Below, piece after piece: positions 1 to 6,091 of a stretch of 7,791 nt of DNA (positions are counted from its first letter, which is position 1; each line of letters opens with the position of its first letter). The translations under genes and the position numbers were made by a program. Under the pieces are notes generated by a model. The model was not told where the DNA came from, did no database searches, and worked only from the letters and a program-made list of their open reading frames with translations. This DNA comes from a bacterium (lineage in GTDB: Bacteria > Desulfobacterota > Deferrisomatia > Deferrisomatales > BM512): NCBI GenBank assembly GCA_009724975.1, contig SRXB01000090.1:1-7791 (forward strand), given 5' to 3'.

Positions 1-720
1 CTCCTCCTTAAGGCCAACATCGCTTTCGCGCCCCTCTTCTGGCTTGCGTCGATGGCGGTCACGGGAAGGAAGAGAGAGCTTAAGGAGACTATGGCGGGCG
101 GCGCCTTGGGAGCGGCCCTCGGCCTTTTATGGGGCGGGTCTTTTTTCGGCGAAGCCTCGATATGGATCGATTGGGCCAAGCGCATAATTTCCTACCCGGT
201 CCTCCATTCCCGCCTGATTGACAATAACTTTTCACTTTCGGCGATTTTTTACCACCACTGGGAAATCGACATCTCGACCGTCTCTCTGCTGGCCGGGCTA
301 TGCCTGACCGGATGGGCTGTTTTGCGCCTTGCGCGGCGGCAAAAGGAGTCGCTGCCGGACAAAGAGGCTCCTTTCCCATTCATTTATGACATACAAACTT
401 TGTCGCTGGGCCTGGTGGCGGGGCTTCTTTCCTCGAAACTCCTGTGGAACCACTACCTAGTACTCGCCCTCCCCCTCTACCTGATGTCCATCGGGGAAAC
501 GTTGGGCGACGACGCGCGCCACAAAACAAGCCTGGTCGCAGGGGCGGCGCTTTTATGCAATTCCCTGTACTTCAAGAGCCTGCCGATAACGCCGACCGCC
601 CTTCTCAACCTCGCCGGGCTTTGCGCGATTTTCGCAATAGGGGCCAGTCGGCCCGCCCTCTTGGGAACAAACCCCGCCGACAGCCAAAACCAAGAGCAAA
701 AGGCGCTCCCTTCCCCTTGA
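1..720 (+). CDS. Membrane glycosyltransferase, GT87/DUF2029-like, C-terminal part
   Basis: The reading frame is open from the first base, so the N-terminus lies outside the window; 239 residues and a TGA stop are visible. The protein is very hydrophobic, with about six candidate membrane segments. Features recalling GT87 polyprenyl-phosphate-mannose-dependent transferases are a Lys-containing hydrophobic start (LLLKANIAFAPLFWL), a loop with DNNFSLSAI, and a late segment SSKLLWNHYLVLALPLYL, which corresponds to the family's Ser/Trp/His-rich membrane helix. Such enzymes transfer a sugar from a lipid-linked donor on the outer face of the cytoplasmic membrane. The catalytic N-terminal loops are not visible, so donor and acceptor cannot be inferred. 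The tail is polar and ends in QEQKALPSP. The -35 of the following tRNA promoter overlaps the stop codon. Another GT-C fold polytopic transferase is the main alternative. The ATG at 52 is internal and not the true start. Confidence 0.72.
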   Translation, partial: LLLKANIAFAPLFWLASMAVTGRKRELKETMAGGALGAALGLLWGGSFFGEASIWIDWAKRIISYPVLHSRLIDNNFSLSAIFYHHWEIDISTVSLLAGLCLTGWAVLRLARRQKESLPDKEAPFPFIYDIQTLSLGLVAGLLSSKLLWNHYLVLALPLYLMSIGETLGDDARHKTSLVAGAALLCNSLYFKSLPITPTALLNLAGLCAIFAIGASRPALLGTNPADSQNQEQKALPSP

Positions 721-746
721 CAACCGCCACGGCTTTTGGGTAGTCT
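717..746 (+). promoter_or_regulatory. Candidate sigma-70 promoter of tRNA-Cys
   Basis: A perfect TTGACA lies at 717-722, overlapping the stop codon of the upstream gene. A TAGTCT follows at 741-746 after an 18-bp spacer. The -10 is weak (3 of 6 consensus bases) but correctly placed: transcription would start near 753, just before the tRNA at 759. Assignment is by motif and position only. Confidence 0.5.
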
Positions 747-758
747 CTACACTCCCAA

Positions 759-832
<74 letters not shown>

Positions 833-869
833 GCAGATAAATCCAGTCGTAGCGGCTGGTTATGAAATG

Positions 870-899
870 AAAAAGGCTTCTCGAAAGAGAAGCCTTTTT
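870..899. terminator. Bidirectional rho-independent terminator
   Basis: A perfect 8-bp stem, GGCTTCTC (875-882) with GAGAAGCC (887-894), closes on a GAAA tetraloop. It is flanked by AAAAA (870-874) and TTTTT (895-899), so it reads as an intrinsic terminator on both strands. It lies after the tRNA on the + strand and just past the stop codon (937) of the convergent regulator gene on the - strand, so it probably ends both transcripts. The remaining bases of 833-936 show nothing else. Confidence 0.9.
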
Positions 900-936
900 C
901 ATGTGTGCCGACAGCTCCGCGTCAACATTTACGTAG

Positions 937-3900
937 TCAATTGATTATTCTGGCCGCTATCTCCCTGCTTTCGGGCGACGGCTCAACGCCGAAGGAGGCG
1001 GAGAGCATCTTTTTGAGGCGCAGGAAGGTTTCCGCGGCCTCGGAGGCCCGCCCGAGGCGCGACTGGCAACGCATCAGCCCTATGTAAAAGGGCTCGAATC
1101 TGTTGTTTAGCTTTATCCCCGAAAAATACCATTCAGCTCCGGCTCCCCAGTCCTCCCTCGCCTCAAGGGCCCTTCCTCCGGCGCAGATAGAGGTCCGGAT
1201 CGAGTCTTTTAGTTTTTCCCTCGCCCCCACGAAAACCGGATCGCTTGCATCGCCGCCCAGATAAGCCCCTTTAAAGAGCGAGCAGGCGGCCTCAAGGTGG
1301 CCGAAGGCTATCTGCATCTCTCCGCTTCCGGCGAACTCCACAGCTTTTTTGAGATGTTTGCGAAAGGCGGCGGCGTCAATCCAGACAAGTTTTGGACTGA
1401 GGGAGAGCCACCCCTCCTCGTGGAGGAGGGCGTCCTTTTCCTCAAGGAGGGCGCGAAGGCGGTGGACGGTGACGTTAAGGGCCTGCCGCCCGGCGCAGGA
1501 ATCGGAATCCGGCCAAAGGGAGGATATCGCCGTCTCGTCGCTGATGTGGCCGGGGGCGACGGCCACCAGGAGTTTCAGCAGCTGTATGGGTTTTTTCTGG
1601 ACCTTGCCGTGAAAGATTACGGGCTTGCGGTGCAGTTCTATCTTTAGCGGGCCGAAAGCCCTCAGCCTTACCGCCCAGGGCCAATCCTCCACCTCCTCTG
1701 GCGGGCTTGAGGAGGAAAGGCCCCTGAATTCCACGCATCCGGCGGCGTATTCGCTCTCGATTCCAAGGACCATCGCCTCCCTCAAAAGCGCCGACATGAC
1801 GCTCGCGCGCCAAAGGGGAGTATTTACAAACCCGTGTCTGCGGCCCAGCAGCAAAGCTTTTCGCAACTCCACCCTCATCGGCTCCCTGGCCTTTTTGCGG
1901 TAGTGCAAAAGGGCCAGGGTGAGGCGCGCCGCGAAGGTTATGAAGGGAACGCCGCCCAGAACCGACTCGCTGGCCACACCCTCGGCAATTTCGCGGGCCT
2001 CGTCGAACTTGCCGTTCTCAATGAGCGCCTCCGCCCTCAAAAGGAGCGAGTTTTGAATCTGCTTGAAAGAGCCGGCGGCCCGCGCGAAATCAACCGCCTC
2101 TCCAGCGTGTAGGAGCGCCTTGGCGTTTTTGCCCGAGCAAAGCGCCTCGAAAGCCTTCAGATATGCGAGCGCCGCCTTGTTCCACCCCAATCTGGCCGCC
2201 GGAGAGCTTTCCATGCTCTTTATGTATTTTCCCGCCAGCTGTGGGTCGCCGCAGGTCAAAAAGCACTGGGCCATCTGCGCCATCAGCCTGAAATCGAATA
2301 TCGCCACGCCGCTTTCCCGCGCGAGGGACAGCCCCTCCTCGCCCCTAGCCGCACACCCCTCGCTATCCGCGGCCACATTGGCCTGGACGGTTTCTATAAG
2401 CTTCAGTGTCAATGCAAGGACCGGCACAAGCGGCGCCCTCCTGTGCAAGGCCCTCAGCTCCTCCATAGCCACCTCCGCCCTTGGGAAGTTGCCGCGAAGC
2501 TGGGCGTCCAGCGCCTCGTAATAAAGGACGAAGGCCGAAAGGTTGGGGTCCTCGAACCTGCGGCTCAGCGTGAGCGCCTTATTGCGCCACTTCCCGAAAT
2601 CGGGGTGGCCCGGGTTTCTCATTATCAGGGCCAGGAACATTCCGGCGGTGACCCTAGCCTCCACCAGCCCGGGTGAGATTCCGCCGAATCGGGATTCCAG
2701 CTCCCCGAGGCTTTCGATGAGCCTGTCCAGTTTGGAAAAATCCTCATAGCTGTAAAGGACAACCTCGGCCATCGCCGCCCAGCAGATGAAGACGCCGGAG
2801 GCTTCTCCCGCTTTTTCAAAGCCCTCCATCGCTCTCTTAAAATCGCAAAGCGCGGTGGCGGGACTGTAGGGGAGCCTGCATATTCCCCGCCAATAGGAAA
2901 GGCGAGGATGGAGCGCGACCTCACCGCCGGGCATCGCCTCAAGCCACTCTTCGAGGAGGGAGAACCTGCCGGACTGAACCAGCGTAGGCGCCAGCTCCGA
3001 AATCATCGCCGACAGCTCGCCCCAGGACCCCGCCTCCATGAAAAGCTCCGCCGCGCACTCGGGGTGGCCGCATCCAGCCATCAACCTGCCGGCCTTGACC
3101 CGAAGCATCGCCAATTCCGCCTGCGAGAAGCGGCGCGACGCCTCCCGAAGGAGAAAATCGCGGGCAAGCGGATGAAAGGCATAGGAGGGAGCCGCTGAAT
3201 CCTTGCGGACCAGAAAAAAATTATCCGCCGAAAGCCTTTCCAGCAGAGAACCAACATCCCCCTCGGGAAGAAGCTCCCTCGCTGGTTCGGCGTAAATACT
3301 CGGGAGCACGGCCAGCGTCACCAGCCGGTCTTTTTCGGATTCCTCAAGGGTGTCGAAAATCTCGCAGGAAAAATAATCGAAAAAAACCTCGGGCGCGCAC
3401 CCCCCCTTCCCCTTCAGCCCACCAGCGAGCGAGGGGTGGCCATGGATAAGAAAAACAAGGCCAGCCGCCCAGCCGTCGGCCAGATCGAGGAGTTCCCTTG
3501 CAAGTCGTTCTTTTTTGTTGCGGGCGGCGAACAATCGCGTCGCCTCCTCGTCGGTGAACTTCAGCTCCTCCCAGCCTATCCTCACAAGCGCCGAGTGGGC
3601 CTCGGCCCTGGCGAAGTGGGCGGGTGGCGGAGTTCTTGAAGAGAAGAGGAAGGTCACTCCCCCGCCAAGGCGCGAAACCATGTCGCAGAGTATGCCGAAG
3701 AGCAGCTTGTTCTTCCCCACCTCGTGACAGTCGTCGAAAACCAGCAAAAGGTCCCCGTCGAGGCGCTGGAGGAGCGCTTCGAAAAATTTAATCGAAAAAG
3801 CGTTGGGTGAGAGGAAATATTCGGGCAGGAAGGCTGGCAACTGGGCCCCGCCCGGGTCCGCGGCTTCGGCGGCCAGGGCGAGGAAATGAAAAAATCTCGA

Positions 3901-4110
3901 CAGGTCGGCATCAGAGCGGTCCATCTGATACCACAGGACTCTTCTGCCGCAAACCATGGCGAAGGTTGCCGCCAGAGTGGTTTTTCCGGAGCCGGGAGGT
4001 CCCCAGAGCCATATCGCCGGCTTTTCAAGCCCCTCGTCGAGGAGGCGAAAAAGCCTTTCCCGCTCAATCCCTTGCGATATAACGGGTTTTGAAATTTTCA
4101 GGGGCAACAT
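937..4110 (-). CDS. MalT-type STAND ATPase regulator with C-terminal winged helix and BTAD domain
   Basis: A 1057-residue cytoplasmic transcription regulator. An N-terminal NTPase of the MalT/STAND type shows a Walker A (GPPGSGKTT, 37-45), a Walker B ending in LLLVFDD (121-127), a sensor-like FLFSSR (154-159) and the GWAAGL motif (213-218) common in MalT-type proteins. The middle, about 350-790, is helical and Ala/Leu/Glu-rich, consistent with TPR-like repeats that would bind an inducer or partner. From about 814 an OmpR/SARP winged helix follows (HTH about 841-868, recognition helix about 874-891), then a BTAD domain to the C-terminus. I chose the ATG at 4108-4110 because the product then begins MLPLKISKPV, as MalT-like proteins do, with AAGG 9 bases upstream. 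A TTG at 4171-4173 would add 21 atypical residues and has no ribosome site. In this family ligand and ATP binding usually drive oligomerisation and activation. It is divergent from the small membrane genes and probably controls them; the ligand is unknown. Confidence 0.88.
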   Translation of the reverse strand: MLPLKISKPVISQGIERERLFRLLDEGLEKPAIWLWGPPGSGKTTLAATFAMVCGRRVLWYQMDRSDADLSRFFHFLALAAEAADPGGAQLPAFLPEYFLSPNAFSIKFFEALLQRLDGDLLLVFDDCHEVGKNKLLFGILCDMVSRLGGGVTFLFSSRTPPPAHFARAEAHSALVRIGWEELKFTDEEATRLFAARNKKERLARELLDLADGWAAGLVFLIHGHPSLAGGLKGKGGCAPEVFFDYFSCEIFDTLEESEKDRLVTLAVLPSIYAEPARELLPEGDVGSLLERLSADNFFLVRKDSAAPSYAFHPLARDFLLREASRRFSQAELAMLRVKAGRLMAGCGHPECAAELFMEAGSWGELSAMISELAPTLVQSGRFSLLEEWLEAMPGGEVALHPRLSYWRGICRLPYSPATALCDFKRAMEGFEKAGEASGVFICWAAMAEVVLYSYEDFSKLDRLIESLGELESRFGGISPGLVEARVTAGMFLALIMRNPGHPDFGKWRNKALTLSRRFEDPNLSAFVLYYEALDAQLRGNFPRAEVAMEELRALHRRAPLVPVLALTLKLIETVQANVAADSEGCAARGEEGLSLARESGVAIFDFRLMAQMAQCFLTCGDPQLAGKYIKSMESSPAARLGWNKAALAYLKAFEALCSGKNAKALLHAGEAVDFARAAGSFKQIQNSLLLRAEALIENGKFDEAREIAEGVASESVLGGVPFITFAARLTLALLHYRKKAREPMRVELRKALLLGRRHGFVNTPLWRASVMSALLREAMVLGIESEYAAGCVEFRGLSSSSPPEEVEDWPWAVRLRAFGPLKIELHRKPVIFHGKVQKKPIQLLKLLVAVAPGHISDETAISSLWPDSDSCAGRQALNVTVHRLRALLEEKDALLHEEGWLSLSPKLVWIDAAAFRKHLKKAVEFAGSGEMQIAFGHLEAACSLFKGAYLGGDASDPVFVGAREKLKDSIRTSICAGGRALEAREDWGAGAEWYFSGIKLNNRFEPFYIGLMRCQSRLGRASEAAETFLRLKKMLSASFGVEPSPESREIAARIIN

Positions 4111-4211
4111 GCCACTTAACCTTACCCGAGAGCCCGCCTCAAAAGAAAACGAGGGAAAAATCAAAATTCGCAATGTAAAAAATCAGTCAGGACGGGGGAA
4201 AGCTTGTACTT

Positions 4212-4239
4212 ACTTTAACAAAAACACGTTTGATTTCAA
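4212..4239 (-). promoter_or_regulatory. Candidate promoter of the MalT/BTAD regulator gene
   Basis: Read on the - strand there is a TTGAAA (-35, plus coordinates 4234-4239; 5 of 6 consensus bases), a 16-bp spacer, and TAAAGT (-10, 4212-4217; 4 of 6). Transcription would start near 4205 and leave a leader of about 95 bases before the ATG at 4110. The region is AT-rich compared with the surrounding genes, as expected for a promoter. This is a motif match only. Confidence 0.45.
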
Positions 4240-4297
4240 TCCGCCAAAGAGAAGATTTTTTCACCTTCCGGTTGTTTTTCGGGAGAAATATTTCACA

Positions 4298-4319
4298 AAA
4301 CGTAATCGAAACGTAATCG
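4298..4319 (+). repeat. Tandem 11-bp direct repeats, candidate BTAD/SARP operator
   Basis: The 11-mer AAACGTAATCG occurs twice with no gap and no mismatch, at 4298-4308 and 4309-4319. One repeat unit equals about one helical turn, so two protein monomers would sit side by side on the same DNA face. This is the arrangement used by OmpR/PhoB-type winged helices and by SARP proteins, which bind short direct repeats with 11-bp periodicity. The second repeat ends exactly 8 bp before a -10-like hexamer, again as described for SARP-activated promoters. The region takes the place of a normal -35. The divergent gene encodes a regulator with exactly this class of DNA-binding domain, so it is the obvious candidate ligand. 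The match is one of geometry; binding is inferred. Confidence 0.7.
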
Positions 4320-4327
4320 GGGCGCGC

Positions 4328-4333
4328 TAGACT
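4328..4333 (+). promoter_or_regulatory. -10 element of an activator-dependent promoter for the small membrane gene
   Basis: TAGACT (4328-4333) matches 4 of 6 consensus bases. The position where a -35 should lie (about 4305-4310, ATCGAA) has no resemblance to TTGACA and falls inside the direct repeats, which suggests a promoter that needs an activator. Transcription would begin near 4340, at the foot of the leader hairpin. Confidence 0.5.
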
Positions 4334-4339
4334 CTCCAT

Positions 4340-4391
4340 CAAAGGACAAAGCCGCGAATCGGGCATCAAGCCTGTGCGGTCTTGCCTTTTG
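4340..4391 (+). promoter_or_regulatory. Long imperfect hairpin in the 5' leader, ending at the ribosome binding site
   Basis: The leader folds in three stacked parts. CAAAGG (4340-4345) and CAA (4347-4349) pair with TTG (4382-4384) and CCTTTTG (4385-4391), with one bulge on each side. GCCGC (4351-4355) pairs with GCGGT (4376-4380). CGGGC (4360-4364) pairs with GCCTG (4370-4374) around the loop ATCAA. The structure starts at the predicted transcription start and its last pair, G4391, is the first base of the GAGGAGG ribosome site. It could protect the mRNA 5' end or tune access to the ribosome site. I could not match it to a known riboswitch class. Confidence 0.45.
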
Positions 4392-4402
4392 AGGAGGCAG
4401 AA

Positions 4403-4660
4403 ATGAAAACGCGGGCTATCGATTCACTCTTCGTCGCGATGGTTCTTTGCTGGGCGGCGGCGGCGGCTTTCGTAATTTTCAGGGTGCCGGGCGCGGTGGC
4501 GGTTTTCGGGATAATAATCGCCGCCACTTTCGCTTTCGGGCTGGCCCTGAGAACGGTGGGCGCGGCGGTGCAAAAAGTTTTCTCCCTGGCGGGCGAACTC
4601 AAGGCGCGGCAACCGGCCACCAGCGGCGAGATACTTGATCCCGACATGGCGAATGCCTGA
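4403..4660 (+). CDS. Small two-helix membrane protein, first of a paralogous pair
   Basis: An 85-residue protein of unrecognised family. The ATG at 4403 is preceded by a very strong GAGGAGG (4391-4397) with 5-base spacing, which rules out the TTG at 4382. Two hydrophobic stretches, about residues 9-26 and 31-49, are joined by a short FRVPG turn, forming a helical hairpin in the membrane. A polar tail (about 63-85) is rich in Glu, Asp and Lys. Ala18-Ala22 is encoded by a run of GCG/GCT codons. It aligns without gaps to the next small protein (shared MxTR, S8, P29, G36, AA40-41, FG45-46, A48, SL61-62), so the two look like diverged tandem copies. It is the first gene after the direct-repeat promoter and divergent from the large regulator, so it is probably that regulator's target. 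Function is unknown; a small regulatory, stress or envelope-associated membrane peptide would fit. Confidence 0.75.
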   Translation: MKTRAIDSLFVAMVLCWAAAAAFVIFRVPGAVAVFGIIIAATFAFGLALRTVGAAVQKVFSLAGELKARQPATSGEILDPDMANA

Positions 4661-4683
4661 AAAGGCTTTGGCCACCCGAAAAG

Positions 4684-4717
4684 AGCCGAGGGCTCCCGTC
4701 TTAGCGGCCTCGGTTTT
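4684..4717 (+). terminator. Possible weak intrinsic terminator between the two small genes
   Basis: AGCCGAGG (4684-4691) can pair with CCTCGGTT (4708-4715), including six consecutive Watson-Crick pairs CCGAGG/CCTCGG, and the stem runs into TTTT (4714-4717). The 16-base loop is large and the T-tract short, so termination is likely partial at best. If it works, it would lower expression of the second small gene relative to the first. Confidence 0.3.
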
Positions 4718-4858
4718 ACGGGCGCAGATAGCCGCCCTGATTCTGGTGGTTGAAGCAATGTCCAGGGCCTGCGCGCGCCACGAGCGAACCTGCCTTTTCA
4801 TGGCGCAAAGGCCCACCGCGATAACATTTCCACTCGCATAACAATAAGGAGTGAAGCG

Positions 4859-5104
4859 ATGTTGACTCGACTTTTAAATTCCATGGCTCCGGTATCGGCA
4901 ATTGCAATCGCGTGCTTCGCTCTGGCGGCTTTTTTGGACCTTCCAAAGCTGGCAATGGCGGCGGGCGTAGCTTTGGCCGCGGTAATCATCTTCGGTTTCG
5001 CGATCACGCTCTCGATCATCGTTGTGCCTATTTTCCGTTCTCTTTTGGAAAATGGCGAGAAGGCCGACGACAGCCCCGCCCTTGGCGATGCGGTGAATCC
5101 GTAG
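4859..5104 (+). CDS. Small two-helix membrane protein, second of a paralogous pair
   Basis: An 81-residue protein of unrecognised family. The ATG at 4859 follows AAGGAG (4846-4851) with 7-base spacing. Hydrophobic segments at about residues 10-26 and 31-57 flank a LDLPK turn, and a short acidic, polar tail (about 64-81) ends the protein. Aligned residue for residue with the 85-residue neighbour it shares M1, T3, R4, S8, A18, A21, P29, G36, A40, A41, F45, G46, A48, V56, S61 and L62, about a quarter of positions with no gaps. The second hydrophobic segment is longer and richer in Ile/Val than in its partner. The 198-base gap before it contains a possible weak terminator and no convincing promoter, so it is either a read-through product of the 4328 promoter or has an unrecognised promoter of its own. 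The two proteins may form a hetero-oligomer; that is inference. Confidence 0.72.
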   Translation: MLTRLLNSMAPVSAIAIACFALAAFLDLPKLAMAAGVALAAVIIFGFAITLSIIVVPIFRSLLENGEKADDSPALGDAVNP

Positions 5105-5175
5105 AAGCCGCGCGGCGCCAAACCGCCCACAAACGGGCCGCACGTAACCTGCGAAGCAAAATCCCAACGGCCAAT

Positions 5176-5203
5176 TTGCGATTTTTGATTGCGCGGCTAA
5201 GAT
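5176..5203 (+). promoter_or_regulatory. Candidate promoter of the LuxR-type gene
   Basis: TTGCGA (5176-5181) and TAAGAT (5198-5203) are separated by 16 bp and each match 4 of 6 consensus bases. Transcription would start near 5210, about 20 bases before the ATG at 5231. The surrounding bases are AT-rich relative to the rest of the 5105-5230 gap. Confidence 0.35.
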
Positions 5204-5230
5204 TTAACCTAACCGCTTGAAGGGATTGCA

Positions 5231-5932
5231 ATGGCCGAGTCAGCTAGCGCGAAACAAGGCGAAGAGGTGGGGCATATTCTCATCCTGACGCGAAACGGGG
5301 TGGTCGGCGAACTCATACGCGCCCACCTGTCCGCCGAGGGGTTTTGCACGACCATTGTGCCTGCCCCCTTCGCCTTGGCGGACGGGCAAAAATACCGCCG
5401 GGCAATCGCGCTTTGCGACTGCGACAGCCTTTACGCCGTAAATTTCAGGGAATATGCGGAAAAAATCATAACCTGGGCCGATTCCCAGGGATTTAGAACC
5501 CTTTTTTTCGCCGTCGACGGAGACGACCTCATCCATGAGGCCCTCGACCTTGGCGCATGGGGCGCGCTGGCCCTGGGCGACGGGGTTGAGCGCCTGACGG
5601 GGGCGGCAAGGGCCATATCCGGCGGTGAGCTTTACTTCCCCAGAAAAATAATAGCTTCAAAAATAATGGAGTCGCCGCGCAGAAAAACAGCGGAGGCGGG
5701 TTGCGCGTCCGCACTGAGCCATCGGGAAAGGGAGATACTGGCTGCCCTCGGCAACTGGGGAAGCAACGAGGAGATATCCCTCAAGCTGAACATAAGCGCC
5801 CACACCGTAAAAACCCACCTCTATCGCATCTACCGCAAAATATCTGTCAAGAACCGCTCCGGAGCCCTTATCTGGGCGATGCAGAACATGCCTGACCAGA
5901 TGGGAGGTAATACCACCACCCCCTCCCGTTAA
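5231..5932 (+). CDS. LuxR/NarL-type transcription regulator with degenerate receiver-like domain
   Basis: A 233-residue DNA-binding protein. Residues about 14-145 follow the alpha/beta pattern of a response-regulator receiver. At the acidic pocket after strand 1 the sequence is LTRN, without the Asp/Asp pair. The motif GAWGALAL (108-115) corresponds to the receiver GAxGYLxK but lacks the Lys. Asp63 or Asp65 in ALCDCDS could be the remnant phospho-acceptor. The C-terminal LuxR helix-turn-helix is typical: LSHREREIL (162-170), then SNEEISLKLNISAHTVKTHL and a third helix to about 215. The ATG at 5231 has GAAGGGA 5 bases upstream. No histidine kinase gene is present in the window. The missing residues suggest activity independent of phosphorylation, as in CsgD-like or other atypical receivers. 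It follows the small membrane genes on the same strand and precedes the exported protein gene, so either could be a target. No clear terminator follows. Confidence 0.85.
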   Translation: MAESASAKQGEEVGHILILTRNGVVGELIRAHLSAEGFCTTIVPAPFALADGQKYRRAIALCDCDSLYAVNFREYAEKIITWADSQGFRTLFFAVDGDDLIHEALDLGAWGALALGDGVERLTGAARAISGGELYFPRKIIASKIMESPRRKTAEAGCASALSHREREILAALGNWGSNEEISLKLNISAHTVKTHLYRIYRKISVKNRSGALIWAMQNMPDQMGGNTTTPSR

Positions 5933-6091
5933 TAGTTTCGGATTACCCTCCCCGCCGGAAAATCAACATAAATTTAAGACTTTTTTCCAATAACCATTTG
6001 CGCGCGCCGCAATATCGTTAAGTCATGGAAGACAGATGGGGCGTGGCCGACAACGAAAAAAACCGGCCCAAAGCCCCAAAAGGAGCGGACC

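Noticed and set aside
4453..4467. (GGC)x5 run in the first small membrane gene
   Set aside because: It encodes Ala18-Ala22 within a membrane helix. It is in frame and short, so it is not evidence of phase variation.
4653..4841. A possible third small gene (ATG at 4653) between the two membrane proteins
   Set aside because: It overlaps the upstream stop, lacks a ribosome site, and its product is basic without resemblance to either neighbour.
4828..4855. Small hairpin CACTC/GAGTG overlapping the ribosome site of the second small gene
   Set aside because: Only 5 bp with a 13-base loop; expected by chance.
5140..5150. A partial copy of the 11-mer operator (GCACGTAACCT)
   Set aside because: It matches 7 of 11 positions and no second copy sits 11 bp away on either side, so it lacks the tandem geometry.
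5902..5953. GGGAGGTAAT pairing with ATTACCCTCCC at the end of the LuxR-type gene
   Set aside because: It overlaps coding sequence, has a long loop and a bulge, and is not followed by a T-tract, so I do not call a terminator.
5969..5994. Flagellar sigma-28-like promoter (TAAA ... CCAATAAC) upstream of the exported protein
   Set aside because: The spacing and the second element do not fit the TAAA-N15-GCCGATAA consensus.
6011..6091. Possible cyclic di-GMP riboswitch in the leader of the exported protein gene
   Set aside because: None of the conserved GEMM core elements could be found.
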